DNA of 9,224 nucleotides from Glaesserella sp041814905 (GCF_041814905.1 NZ_JBGXYA010000037.1:1-9224), one strand, 5' to 3'. Positions 1 through 5,957 are shown, counted from the stretch's first letter. Numbers and translations: made by a program. The notes: generated by a model from the letters alone, not told the origin.

Positions 1-21
1 GAAAATCGTCGAAAGATTTTC
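1..21 (+). other. Short stem in the 23S-5S spacer
   Basis: GAAAATC (1-7) can pair with GATTTTC (15-21) around a 7-nt loop. Its position just before the first 5S gene fits the 23S-5S spacer of an rRNA transcript, where such stems are cleaved during maturation. The 23S gene itself must lie upstream of the window. The role is inferred from position only. Confidence 0.3.
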
Positions 22-135
22 CTGATGGCCATAGTGCTGTGGTCCCACCTGATTCCATCCCGAACTCAGAAGTGAAACGCAGTAATGCCGATGGTAGTGT
101 GGGGTTTCCCCATGTGAGAGTAGGGCACCATCAGG
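21..135 (+). rRNA. rrf: 5S ribosomal RNA, first copy
   Basis: The 5S rRNA of the large ribosomal subunit. The internal blocks GGTCCCACCTGA, CCGAACTCAGAAGTGAAAC and GCCGATGGTAGTGTGGGG are typical gammaproteobacterial 5S sequence. Ends were set by helix I, where CCTGATGG (21-28) pairs perfectly with CCATCAGG (128-135), giving about 115 nt. Mature ends could differ by a few bases. It lies in the same transcript as the second 5S copy and the tRNAs downstream. Confidence 0.97.
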
Positions 136-136
136 G

Positions 137-181
137 TTTTATTAACTTAGTTCATTAAATTAGTGAACTAACTTAATAAAA
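137..181 (+). repeat. Long AT-rich hairpin between the two 5S genes
   Basis: Bases 137-154 pair with 164-181 over 18 positions, with one C-C mismatch (146/172). The 9-nt loop can close further to three bases. There is no U-tract after the 3' arm, so it does not look like a terminator. It may be a processing stem that separates the two 5S precursors. The function is inferred. Confidence 0.6.
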
Positions 182-187
182 GAATTT

Positions 188-302
188 ATTGGCAACCATA
201 GTGCTGTGGTCCCACCTGATTCCATACCGAACTCAGAAGTGAAACGCAGTAACGCCGATGGTAGTGTGGGGTTTCCCCATGTGAGAGTAGGACATTGCCA
301 AT
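188..302 (+). rRNA. rrf: 5S ribosomal RNA, second copy
   Basis: A tandem second 5S gene of the same length as the first (115 nt, offset 167 bp). Helix I is ATTGGCAA (188-195) paired with TTGCCAAT (295-302). Between the helix I arms, only three positions differ from the first copy: 59/226 (C/A), 86/253 (T/C) and 125/292 (G/A). Helix I itself differs in six of eight base pairs, all compensated. Doubled 5S genes at the end of an rrn operon are known, for example in E. coli rrnD. Confidence 0.97.
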
Positions 303-314
303 TCCCTAATTTGC

Positions 315-391
315 GGAGCGGTAGTTCAGCTGGTTAGAATACCTGCCTGTCACGCAGGGGGTCGCGGGTTCGAGTCCCGTCCGTTCCGCCA
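315..391 (+). tRNA. tRNA-Asp (GUC)
   Basis: A 77-nt tRNA with encoded CCA. The acceptor stem GGAGCGG pairs with CCGTTCC, and the anticodon GTC is at 349-351. The sequence is nearly identical to E. coli tRNA-Asp as I recall it. It starts 12 bp after the second 5S gene and has no promoter of its own that I can see, so it is a distal tRNA of the rRNA operon. A tRNA-Asp/tRNA-Trp pair in this position is also found in E. coli rrnC. Confidence 0.98.
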
Positions 392-401
392 CTTATTTAA
401 G

Positions 402-420
402 AGCGAGTAAAATACTCGCT
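402..420 (+). other. Hairpin between tRNA-Asp and tRNA-Trp
   Basis: AGCGAGTA (402-409) pairs with TACTCGCT (413-420) around a three-base AAA loop. Only a weak T-run follows, and another tRNA of the same transcript lies downstream. A processing stem is therefore more likely than a terminator. Confidence 0.55.
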
Positions 421-440
421 TTAGCTATATATGATTATAT

Positions 441-516
441 AGGGGCGTAGTTCAATTGGTAGAGCACCGGTCTCCAAAACCGGGTGTTGGGAGTTCGAGC
501 CTCTCCGCCCCTGCCA
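441..516 (+). tRNA. tRNA-Trp (CCA)
   Basis: A 76-nt tRNA with encoded CCA. The acceptor stem AGGGGCG pairs with CGCCCCT, and the anticodon CCA is at 474-476. It matches E. coli tRNA-Trp as I recall it except for one base in the T loop (TTCGAGC instead of TTCGAGT). It is the last gene of the rRNA operon before the terminator at 528-558. Confidence 0.98.
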
Positions 517-527
517 TTATTTAAAAG

Positions 528-558
528 AAACCGATTAGTGAAAACTAATCGGTTTTTT
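528..558 (+). terminator. Intrinsic terminator of the rRNA/tRNA operon
   Basis: ACCGATTAGT (530-539) pairs with ACTAATCGGT (544-553) around a GAAA tetraloop. A-T pairs extend the stem outward, and the 3' arm runs into six T residues (553-558). It sits 12 bp after tRNA-Trp and separates the rRNA operon from xerD. Confidence 0.93.
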
Positions 559-594
559 CGTTTTAGCTATCTTTTAAATACTTCCTGACTTTTA

Positions 595-603
595 TGTTAG
601 AAT
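595..603 (+). promoter_or_regulatory. Predicted xerD promoter, extended -10
   Basis: TGTTAGAAT fits an extended -10 (TGn plus TAGAAT, one mismatch to TATAAT). The -35 is poor: TTAAAT at 574-579, 18 bp upstream. The predicted transcript would start near 610 and leave a leader of under 30 nt before xerD. The same 14-bp block (591-604) occurs in front of mutL at 5911-5924. Confidence 0.55.
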
Positions 604-636
604 TTTGCAAATTTTGATAACAATCCTACCGCTTGT
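604..636 (-). repeat. DNA uptake signal sequence before xerD
   Basis: Minus-strand core ACAAGCGGT (636 down to 628), with TTTGCAAA at 604-611 (core offset 25-32). It ends directly at the xerD start codon and fills the leader where a ribosome binding site would normally be. Confidence 0.85.
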
Positions 637-1530
637 ATGAAACAGCTTGATCCTATTATTGAACAATTTTTGGATACTTTATGGCAAGAACACGGTTTGT
701 CGGACAATACCGTCGCATCTTATCGTTTGGATTTGGAAACCTTTGTACGGTGGTTAACGGTGCCGAGGGCATTTTTAACGGTAGATCATTTTGATTTGCA
801 ATCTTTCCTTGGCGAACGTTTGGCGTTGGGCTATAAAAGTACGAGTTCGGCGCGTATGTTAAGCTGTTTGCGCAAATTTTTTCGCTTTCTTTATTTGGAA
901 CATTATCGCCAAGACGATCCGACGGAAACATTGACTTCGCCACGTAAGCCAATGCATCTACCGAAATCCTTGAGTGAAGAACAAGTTATGGATTTATTGA
1001 ATAGCCCTTGTACTTCTGATCCTTTGGAACTACGTGATAAAGCCATGCTTGAATTGCTGTACGCGACGGGGCTAAGGGTTACTGAGCTGATATCCTTAAC
1101 TACGGATAACTTAAGTTTGCGTCAAGGTGTTGTGCGCATTATCGGTAAAGGCGATAAAGAGCGTCTCGTGCCGTTAGGGGAAGAAGCAAGTTACTGGATT
1201 CAGCAATTTTTTGAATATGGGCGTAGTGCGTTACTCAGCGGCATTCAGTCTGATATCGTTTTTCCAAGTCGATTGGGCAATCAGATGACCCGCCAAACCT
1301 TTTGGCACCGCATTAAACATTATGCGTTATTGGCAGGGATTGACAGTGATAAGCTTTCTCCCCACGTTTTACGTCATGCATTTGCCACACATTTAGTTAA
1401 TCACGGTGCGGATTTACGCGTAGTGCAGATGTTATTAGGGCATAGCGACCTTTCCACTACACAAATTTATACCCAAGTGGCAAAAGCACGTTTAAAATCA
1501 TTACATCAACAATTTCACCCGAGAGGATAA
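637..1530 (+). CDS. xerD: Site-specific tyrosine recombinase XerD
   Basis: XerD acts with XerC at the dif site, driven by FtsK, to resolve chromosome dimers at cell division. The 297-aa product has the usual family length (298 in E. coli). Residues about 1-105 form the SAM-like core-binding domain and 110-290 the catalytic domain. The catalytic set is visible: R147 (ATGLRVTEL), K171 (GKGDKER), H243 and R246 (SPHVLRH), H269 (LGHSDLS) and nucleophile Y278 (TTQIYT). The C-terminal run NHGADLRVVQMLLGHSD and the ending HPRG point to XerD rather than XerC. No clear Shine-Dalgarno precedes the ATG; a USS occupies that place. The next gene starts one base after the stop, so the two are probably co-transcribed. 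Confidence 0.97.
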   Translation: MKQLDPIIEQFLDTLWQEHGLSDNTVASYRLDLETFVRWLTVPRAFLTVDHFDLQSFLGERLALGYKSTSSARMLSCLRKFFRFLYLEHYRQDDPTETLTSPRKPMHLPKSLSEEQVMDLLNSPCTSDPLELRDKAMLELLYATGLRVTELISLTTDNLSLRQGVVRIIGKGDKERLVPLGEEASYWIQQFFEYGRSALLSGIQSDIVFPSRLGNQMTRQTFWHRIKHYALLAGIDSDKLSPHVLRHAFATHLVNHGADLRVVQMLLGHSDLSTTQIYTQVAKARLKSLHQQFHPRG

Positions 1531-1531
1531 T

Positions 1532-1831
1532 ATGCAAAAAGGGTTTTCTTCGTTTAGTTGGGCATTGGCGCTATTTTGTGTTCCCAGCGCGTTATGGCCG
1601 TTAGCATTGCTGGTTTCACCGAAATTTTCCGGTCACCCCCATTTAACGGCGGCTCAAATTAATTGGTTTTCAATTGCTTTCTGGGTATATCCATTGGTCT
1701 TATTGGTTATTGCGGGTATTTTATATAAGTTGTATCAATCTAATACGGGTTTAGCCAAGGGATTGTTGTTATTCAGCTTTATCGGATTCTACGGTTTGTT
1801 ATTTTACATTGTAGAAAGCGTATCGATTTAA
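1532..1831 (+). CDS. Small three-helix membrane protein, unknown function
   Basis: A 99-aa hydrophobic protein with three predicted membrane segments at about residues 9-29, 44-65 and 77-95. No signal peptidase site or catalytic motif is seen. A loop of about 14 residues (SPKFSGHPHLTAAQ) separates helices 1 and 2. The start is well supported: GAGAGG (1521-1526) lies five bases before the ATG, inside the last codons of xerD, and the gene begins one base after the xerD stop, so translation is probably coupled. It may belong to a Pasteurellaceae-restricted small membrane protein family (DUF5389 is a possibility I cannot verify). No function can be given; a link to XerD is suggested only by position. 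Confidence 0.85.
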   Translation: MQKGFSSFSWALALFCVPSALWPLALLVSPKFSGHPHLTAAQINWFSIAFWVYPLVLLVIAGILYKLYQSNTGLAKGLLLFSFIGFYGLLFYIVESVSI

Positions 1832-1834
1832 ATG

Positions 1835-1879
1835 AAACGGAAAAGGCGCCGAATAGTGAATTCAGCGCCTTTTCTGTTT
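1835..1879. terminator. Bidirectional terminator between convergent operons
   Basis: AAACGGAAAAGGCGC (1835-1849) pairs with GCGCCTTTTCTGTTT (1865-1879), with one G-T pair. The loop holds an inner GAAT/ATTC stem (1851-1854 with 1860-1863). T-rich tails on both strands suit termination of the plus-strand xerD unit and of the minus-strand tilS operon, whose last codon lies only a few bases away. Confidence 0.85.
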
Positions 1880-1884
1880 TTATC

Positions 1885-3168
1885 TCACGTACACAGCAAC
1901 ATGACGAATTGATCTTCAAAAAATAGTAATGGCGTACGGCTTCTTTGCCAGACAGGAATATGGTGTTGTTGCCAAATTTTTTTCATCTCTTCCCTTAGTG
2001 GTTTTCCATAGATTTTTACCTTACCCGAATGATGTAGTTTTAATTTAAGTGGTTGATCCCACAACGTTCGGGGCAGCTGCAAGCGGTCCGTTTTTTCGGA
2101 AAATTTGCAAATGAGAGAAGTTGCATTGCGCTGTATGCTACCGATATTGTCAGGCAGGATAATGGAATTTTGAAGCGGGTAGGGCAATTCCACTGCAAAA
2201 TCGTGGGTGTCGGCAAATGCTTTCGTAATAAAAATCCCTTGCTGATAACGGCGGACGATCAGTTCGCCGAGTTTGACCTGTGGGTTTTTATCTTGCTTGG
2301 CTAAAATCAGCTTTTGAATAATCTGCTCAAGTTGTTTTTGGCTTGGCATTGCGACATTCGAGCGCGCTAGCCAAAGGCGGATCAGCTGCTGTTGTTTTAA
2401 CCCTGAAAAGGCATGAAATCCGCCAATATCTAAACGTTGCTTTGTGGAATCGATGCGGTGATTAAGTTCGTCAGCGAGTAATTCTTCAATTAATTGTTGT
2501 TGTTCGGCACAATGCTCGGCACTGCGGGCGACCATTCGATTGAACTGCACCCAGCGTTGGTTCAGTTGAGGTAAAACTGCTTGGCGTAGGAAATTGCGAT
2601 CGTAATGGGTATTTGAGTTGCTTTCGTCTTCAATCCACTGCAAATGATTTTGGATGGCGTAGTCGATGATTTCCCCTTTAGAAAAACCGAGTAGTGGGCG
2701 AAAATTTGCAAAATTTTGCTGAAAACTGACCGCTTGCATTGCGCTTAGCCCTTTCAATCCGCTGCCGCGTTTCAGAGCCAGAAAAAAAGTTTCGGCTTGA
2801 TCATCGAGATGATGGGCGGTGGCTAGCACTTCATTCGGCTGAATCACCTCATCGATTGCCTGATAACGCGCTTTTCGGGCTTCTGCTTCAATCCCCTGTT
2901 TACCGGAAACGCCGACATGACGAACCGTGAACGGAATATTCCAATTTCCGCATAATTGTTGGCAGAATTCTACCCAGTGATCCGCATTCGGGCTTAATCC
3001 GTGATGAATATGGATGGCGCGAAGGTGAAGATTAAACGTGGCTTTGGCTTGGTTAAAAAGATGAAGAAGTACCACGGAATCAATACCACCGCTTAACCCC
3101 ACCAAAAAATGAGATTGGTGGGGAAAATGCAAGGTAAGTTGTTGCTGGAATTGATTTAACATGATCAT
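1885..3168 (-). CDS. tilS: tRNA(Ile)-lysidine synthetase TilS
   Basis: TilS uses ATP to attach lysine to C34 of the CAU-anticodon tRNA-Ile, changing both its decoding (AUA) and its charging; it is essential in most bacteria. From the start chosen here the protein has 427 aa (432 in E. coli). The N-terminal PP-loop is SGGIDS at about residues 26-31, followed by HIHHGLS and the AHHLDDQAET segment near 118-127. The C-terminal substrate-binding domain ends with PVWQRSRTPLLFF. An upstream ATG at 3183 lies inside dtd and is less likely. The ATG at 3168 overlaps the dtd stop as TAATG, typical of translational coupling; a second ATG at 3162 is also possible. It is the last gene of the proA-yihY-dtd-tilS operon. 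Two USS lie inside it. Confidence 0.96.
   Translation of the reverse strand: MIMLNQFQQQLTLHFPHQSHFLVGLSGGIDSVVLLHLFNQAKATFNLHLRAIHIHHGLSPNADHWVEFCQQLCGNWNIPFTVRHVGVSGKQGIEAEARKARYQAIDEVIQPNEVLATAHHLDDQAETFFLALKRGSGLKGLSAMQAVSFQQNFANFRPLLGFSKGEIIDYAIQNHLQWIEDESNSNTHYDRNFLRQAVLPQLNQRWVQFNRMVARSAEHCAEQQQLIEELLADELNHRIDSTKQRLDIGGFHAFSGLKQQQLIRLWLARSNVAMPSQKQLEQIIQKLILAKQDKNPQVKLGELIVRRYQQGIFITKAFADTHDFAVELPYPLQNSIILPDNIGSIQRNATSLICKFSEKTDRLQLPRTLWDQPLKLKLHHSGKVKIYGKPLREEMKKIWQQHHIPVWQRSRTPLLFFEDQFVMLLCT
2079..2111 (+). repeat. DNA uptake signal sequence in tilS
   Basis: Core GCAAGCGGTC (2079-2088) with one mismatch to the consensus, and TTTGCAAA at 2104-2111 (offset 25-32). It lies antisense to the 3' part of tilS. 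Confidence 0.9.
2705..2737 (-). repeat. DNA uptake signal sequence in tilS, inverted
   Basis: Minus-strand core GCAAGCGGTC (2737 down to 2728), with TTTGCAAA at 2705-2712 at the same offset of 25-32. A second GCAAAA occurs ten bases closer to the core. It points toward the other tilS copy. Confidence 0.9.
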
Positions 3169-3602
3169 TACACCTGCAACCAAAAGGTGACCGGTCCATC
3201 GTTTTGTAGGCTGACTTGCATTTCAGCGGCGAATTGCCCCGTTTGGGTGTGAATTTTTGTTGCTGCCCGTTGATGAAAATACTGATACAACGATTCCGCC
3301 GCCAGAGGTGCGGCACCTTTGGAAAAACTTGGGCGCAAACCCTTGTGTGTATCGGCGGCGAGAGTGAATTGCGACACGACCAACAATGCACCGTTTGCCT
3401 GCTGTACGTTTAAGTTCATTTTGCCTTGTTCGTCGGAAAAGATACGATAATGCAGCACTTTTTCCAATAATTTGTCGGCTTTGGTTTGGTCGTCGTCTTG
3501 TTCCACGCCAAGTAGCACTAATAAACCCGTTGCGATTTCACCAACGGTTTGGTTTTCAACTTCGACCTTTGCCCATTTAACACGTTGAATTAATGCGATC
3601 AT
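3168..3602 (-). CDS. dtd: D-aminoacyl-tRNA deacylase Dtd
   Basis: Dtd hydrolyses D-amino acids (and Gly on tRNA-Ala) from mischarged tRNAs in the cytoplasm. The 144-aa product starts MIALIQRV, as in E. coli Dtd. Both hallmark motifs are present: SQFTLAAD in the middle and the C-terminal NDGPVTFWLQV with the chirality-checking Gly-Pro. The block YRIFSDEQGKMNLNVQQA is also typical. Two consecutive ATGs exist (3605 and 3602). I prefer 3602: it matches the family N-terminus and lies better spaced from GAGAAG in the end of yihY. Either start overlaps the yihY stop (ATGA or TGATG). The stop overlaps the tilS start. The yihY-dtd pair is also adjacent in E. coli. Confidence 0.97.
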   Translation of the reverse strand: MIALIQRVKWAKVEVENQTVGEIATGLLVLLGVEQDDDQTKADKLLEKVLHYRIFSDEQGKMNLNVQQANGALLVVSQFTLAADTHKGLRPSFSKGAAPLAAESLYQYFHQRAATKIHTQTGQFAAEMQVSLQNDGPVTFWLQV

Positions 3603-4447
3603 CATTCTTCTCGTTTTAGTGGATTGGTAAGCATTCCTGCGTTAATCATTTCAATGTCTTTCAATACGGAAGCGATTTGCCCGCCCAATAATACCACTTG
3701 CCAACTTAAATGAATCCAGACAATCATAATCGGAATGGTGGCTAATACTCCGTAAATCGCTTGATAAGACGGGAAATTAGCGATATACCACACAAAGGCT
3801 TGTTTACCTAAGGTAAAAAATAAGCCGGCAATTAAGGCTCCAATCATAGCGTGTTTGAAGCTGACTTTGGTGTTCGGCACAATCAGATAAACCAAACCGA
3901 ACATCAGCCATGTCAATAAGAACGGGATAAATTTCAACAAACGGTGACTGAATGAGAAAAATCCGTCTGCGCTGAACATCTCAAGAGAAAAGATATAAGA
4001 GCTGACCGCTAAACTTAAGCCTGCTAGCATTGGTCCGAGCAGCAACACACAGAGATAGACAATAAACGACAGCACCATCGGACGCGGTTTGGTATTATGC
4101 CAGATTTCATTCAATGCATTATCAATGCTTGAGATCAACATCACGGCAACCACCACCAAACCTGCGATACTAATGATCCCCATTTGTTTAGAGTTATTCA
4201 CAAACAGTTCAAGGTATTCTTGCACCATATTGCCCGCATTCGGTGCGAAGTTATCATAGACAAATTCTTTGAGCTGAACCGTCGCTTCTTCAAAAACAGG
4301 CAATAAAGTAAATACCGAAAACACCACTAAAATGAGTGGTACAATCGCCAATAGCGTGCTATAGGTGAGATAACCCGAATAAATGCCGATTTTGTTTTGT
4401 TGAAATCGATAATAAAACAGCTTTAAAAAGAATAGGATACTTTTCAT
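3602..4447 (-). CDS. yihY: YihY/BrkB family inner-membrane protein
   Basis: A 281-aa integral membrane protein of the YihY (UPF0761, BrkB-like) family, with about six membrane segments (roughly residues 25-50, 93-112, 130-155, 175-195, 205-225 and 237-262). Recognisable blocks are GPMLAGLSLAVSSY and FPSYQAIYGVLATIPI, which match E. coli YihY closely. Its molecular role is not established. Old annotations as ribonuclease BN are wrong; no nuclease motif is seen. A GTG at 4450 could add one residue, but the ATG at 4447 is preferred: GAGAG lies seven bases upstream and the ATG starts two bases after the proA stop. The end overlaps dtd. Confidence 0.95.
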   Translation of the reverse strand: MKSILFFLKLFYYRFQQNKIGIYSGYLTYSTLLAIVPLILVVFSVFTLLPVFEEATVQLKEFVYDNFAPNAGNMVQEYLELFVNNSKQMGIISIAGLVVVAVMLISSIDNALNEIWHNTKPRPMVLSFIVYLCVLLLGPMLAGLSLAVSSYIFSLEMFSADGFFSFSHRLLKFIPFLLTWLMFGLVYLIVPNTKVSFKHAMIGALIAGLFFTLGKQAFVWYIANFPSYQAIYGVLATIPIMIVWIHLSWQVVLLGGQIASVLKDIEMINAGMLTNPLKREE

Positions 4448-4449
4448 CA

Positions 4450-5703
4450 CTAGGCTCTCGATAAATAGTCGCCCTCACACACCCATTTATAAGTTGTTAA
4501 CGCTTCCAATCCCATTGGTCCACGGGCGTGGAGTTTTTGAGTACTGACGGCGACTTCCGCACCTAAACCGAACTGCGCACCGTCGGTAAAACGAGTGCTG
4601 GCATTGATATAGACCGCAGCAGCATCCACTTGCCGTATAAACTGCTGAGCAAGGGCGTAATTTGCCGTTAAGATACTTTCCGAATGCTGGCTGCCATATT
4701 GGCGAATATGTTCAATCGCCTGATCGATACCGTCTACAACGACCACATTTAAATCTAATGAAAGCCATTCTTGATTCAGTTTATCCATTGCAAGCGGTTG
4801 GATTTGCGGATTTTTTTGCAAATCGGCAGGGAAATCGTCGCCATGTAGCGTCACGTTTAATTTACATAAATGATCGGCGAGTTTCGGCAAAAAACGGTCG
4901 GCAATTTTGCGATCAACCAACAAGGTTTCTAATGTATTACAAGTACTTGGGCGTTGAGTTTTCGCATTGGCGATAACGGATAATGCCCGTTCTTGATCGG
5001 CTGTCGCTTCAACAAACAGATGGCATACGCCAATACCGCCGACAATCACCGGAATCGTCGAATTTTCTTTACAGAACTGATGTAAACCGGCGCCGCCGCG
5101 CGGAATCAACATATCAATATAGCGATCGAGCTTAAGGAGTTCCAGCAGCAAAGCACGATCCGGATCGGTCACCGCCTGCACGGCAAGTTTGGGTAATCCG
5201 GCGCTTTCTAACGCTTGTTGAACGACTTCAACTAACACCGCATTGGTAAACTTCGTCTCTTTGCCACCGCGCAGGATCGCCGCATTACCGGTTTTTAAAC
5301 AGAGTGAGGCAACATCAATCGTCACATTCGGGCGCGCTTCATAAATGGTTAATACCACACCGAGCGGAACCCGTTGGCGCTGAATGCGTAATCCGCTATC
5401 TAAAACGCCGCCGTCAATAATCTGACCGACCGGATCGGCAATGCTTGCCACGTTACGCACATCATTTGCAATGCCTTGAATTCGGGCGGGAGTCAACAAC
5501 AAACGGTCAATAATGGCGTCGGAAATTCCTTGGGACTTCGCAAATTCAATATCTTTTGCATTGACGGATAAGATTTCATCGGCGCGTTGTTCAAGGGCAT
5601 CTGCAATCGCAAAGAGCGCTTTGTTTTTCTGAAGGTTTCCAAACTGAGCAAGTTCATAACTTGCCTTTTTAGCTTGTTTAGCTATTTCGATCATCGTCAT
5701 CAT
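4450..5703 (-). CDS. proA: Gamma-glutamyl phosphate reductase ProA
   Basis: ProA (EC 1.2.1.41) reduces gamma-glutamyl phosphate to glutamate-5-semialdehyde with NADPH, the second step of proline synthesis. At 417 aa it equals the E. coli length. It has the aldehyde dehydrogenase fold, with the catalytic cysteine C255 in NAKTQRPSTCNTLETLL. Further conserved blocks are YEARPNVTIDVASLCLKTGN, LRGGKE, IPRGGAGLH and the C-terminal GLGAEVAVSTQKLHARGPMG. ATG codons at 5703, 5700 and 5694 compete; GAGA five bases before 5703 favours the first. It heads a four-gene minus-strand operon. proB, its pathway partner, is not beside it, unlike in E. coli. One USS lies inside. Confidence 0.98.
   Translation of the reverse strand: MMTMIEIAKQAKKASYELAQFGNLQKNKALFAIADALEQRADEILSVNAKDIEFAKSQGISDAIIDRLLLTPARIQGIANDVRNVASIADPVGQIIDGGVLDSGLRIQRQRVPLGVVLTIYEARPNVTIDVASLCLKTGNAAILRGGKETKFTNAVLVEVVQQALESAGLPKLAVQAVTDPDRALLLELLKLDRYIDMLIPRGGAGLHQFCKENSTIPVIVGGIGVCHLFVEATADQERALSVIANAKTQRPSTCNTLETLLVDRKIADRFLPKLADHLCKLNVTLHGDDFPADLQKNPQIQPLAMDKLNQEWLSLDLNVVVVDGIDQAIEHIRQYGSQHSESILTANYALAQQFIRQVDAAAVYINASTRFTDGAQFGLGAEVAVSTQKLHARGPMGLEALTTYKWVCEGDYLSRA
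4790..4822 (+). repeat. DNA uptake signal sequence in proA
   Basis: Core GCAAGCGGTT (4790-4799), two mismatches to the ten-base consensus, with TTTGCAAA at 4815-4822 (offset 25-32). Confidence 0.85.
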
Positions 5704-5733
5704 TTCGTTCTCTTTGATAAGTGAATGGCAAGG

Positions 5734-5761
5734 AGTTTACCATATAACGTTTGATTGTTAA
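5734..5761 (-). promoter_or_regulatory. Predicted promoter of the proA operon
   Basis: Read on the minus strand: -35 TTAACA (5761 down to 5756, one mismatch), 16-bp spacer, -10 TAAACT (5739 down to 5734) with an upstream TG (extended -10). The predicted start near 5727 leaves a leader of about 24 nt. No operator or attenuator is evident. Confidence 0.6.
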
Positions 5762-5795
5762 GGCGAAAGGGGGTAAAAATCATGGATTCACCGCT

Positions 5796-5828
5796 ACAAG
5801 CGGTCGGATTCGGCAGTTTTTTTGCAAA
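5796..5828 (+). repeat. DNA uptake signal sequence upstream of mutL
   Basis: Perfect core ACAAGCGGTC (5796-5805), with TTTGCAAA at 5821-5828 (offset 25-32). It lies in the 250-bp proA-mutL intergenic region (5704-5953), which otherwise holds only the two predicted promoters and the second USS. Confidence 0.92.
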
Positions 5829-5889
5829 AAGAGCCATATTTGACGTTCGTTTTGTCGGTGAGATAAAGATAGGTGCGGCGAGTAAATTT

Positions 5890-5911
5890 TTTGCAAAATC
5901 AGACCGCTTGT
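5890..5911 (-). repeat. DNA uptake signal sequence at the mutL promoter
   Basis: Minus-strand perfect core ACAAGCGGTC (5911 down to 5902). Here TTTGCAAA (5890-5897) begins at offset 14, not 25, 11 bp closer than in the other nine copies. The core overlaps the first base of the 14-bp promoter block and lies four bases before its extended -10. Confidence 0.85.
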
Positions 5912-5914
5912 TTA

Positions 5915-5923
5915 TGTTAGAAT
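5915..5923 (+). promoter_or_regulatory. Predicted mutL promoter, extended -10
   Basis: TGTTAGAAT, an extended -10 identical to the one before xerD and part of a 14-bp identical block (5911-5924). No good -35 is present at 17 bp; the upstream sequence there is USS. The predicted start near 5930 gives a leader of about 24 nt. Confidence 0.55.
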
Positions 5924-5939
5924 TCACCCAAATTTCTAA

Positions 5940-5957
5940 ATGGACTGCGCCAAATGA
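5940..5957 (+). other. Possible five-codon leader reading frame before mutL
   Basis: ATG GAC TGC GCC AAA TGA would encode MDCAK, and its stop overlaps the mutL start as ATGA. It begins about ten bases after the predicted transcription start. Neither it nor mutL has a clear Shine-Dalgarno. It could couple translation of mutL or be chance. Confidence 0.2.

Noticed and set aside
402..420. Terminator between tRNA-Asp and tRNA-Trp
   Set aside because: No U-tract follows the stem, and a strong terminator exists after tRNA-Trp.
656..952. 98-codon minus-strand frame antisense to xerD
   Set aside because: Shadow of xerD with no ribosome site or family resemblance.
3088..3094. ACCGCTT as a further uptake signal in tilS
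   Set aside because: The match stops at seven bases, lacks TTTGCAAA at the expected offset and encodes the conserved SGG of the PP-loop.
3602..4447. Annotation of yihY as ribonuclease BN
   Set aside because: The protein is an integral membrane protein with no nuclease motif; the old name is a known misannotation (RNase BN is a different, soluble enzyme).
4662..4976. 104-codon plus-strand frame antisense to proA
   Set aside because: Shadow of the strongly conserved proA coding sequence; includes a translated USS and no start signals.
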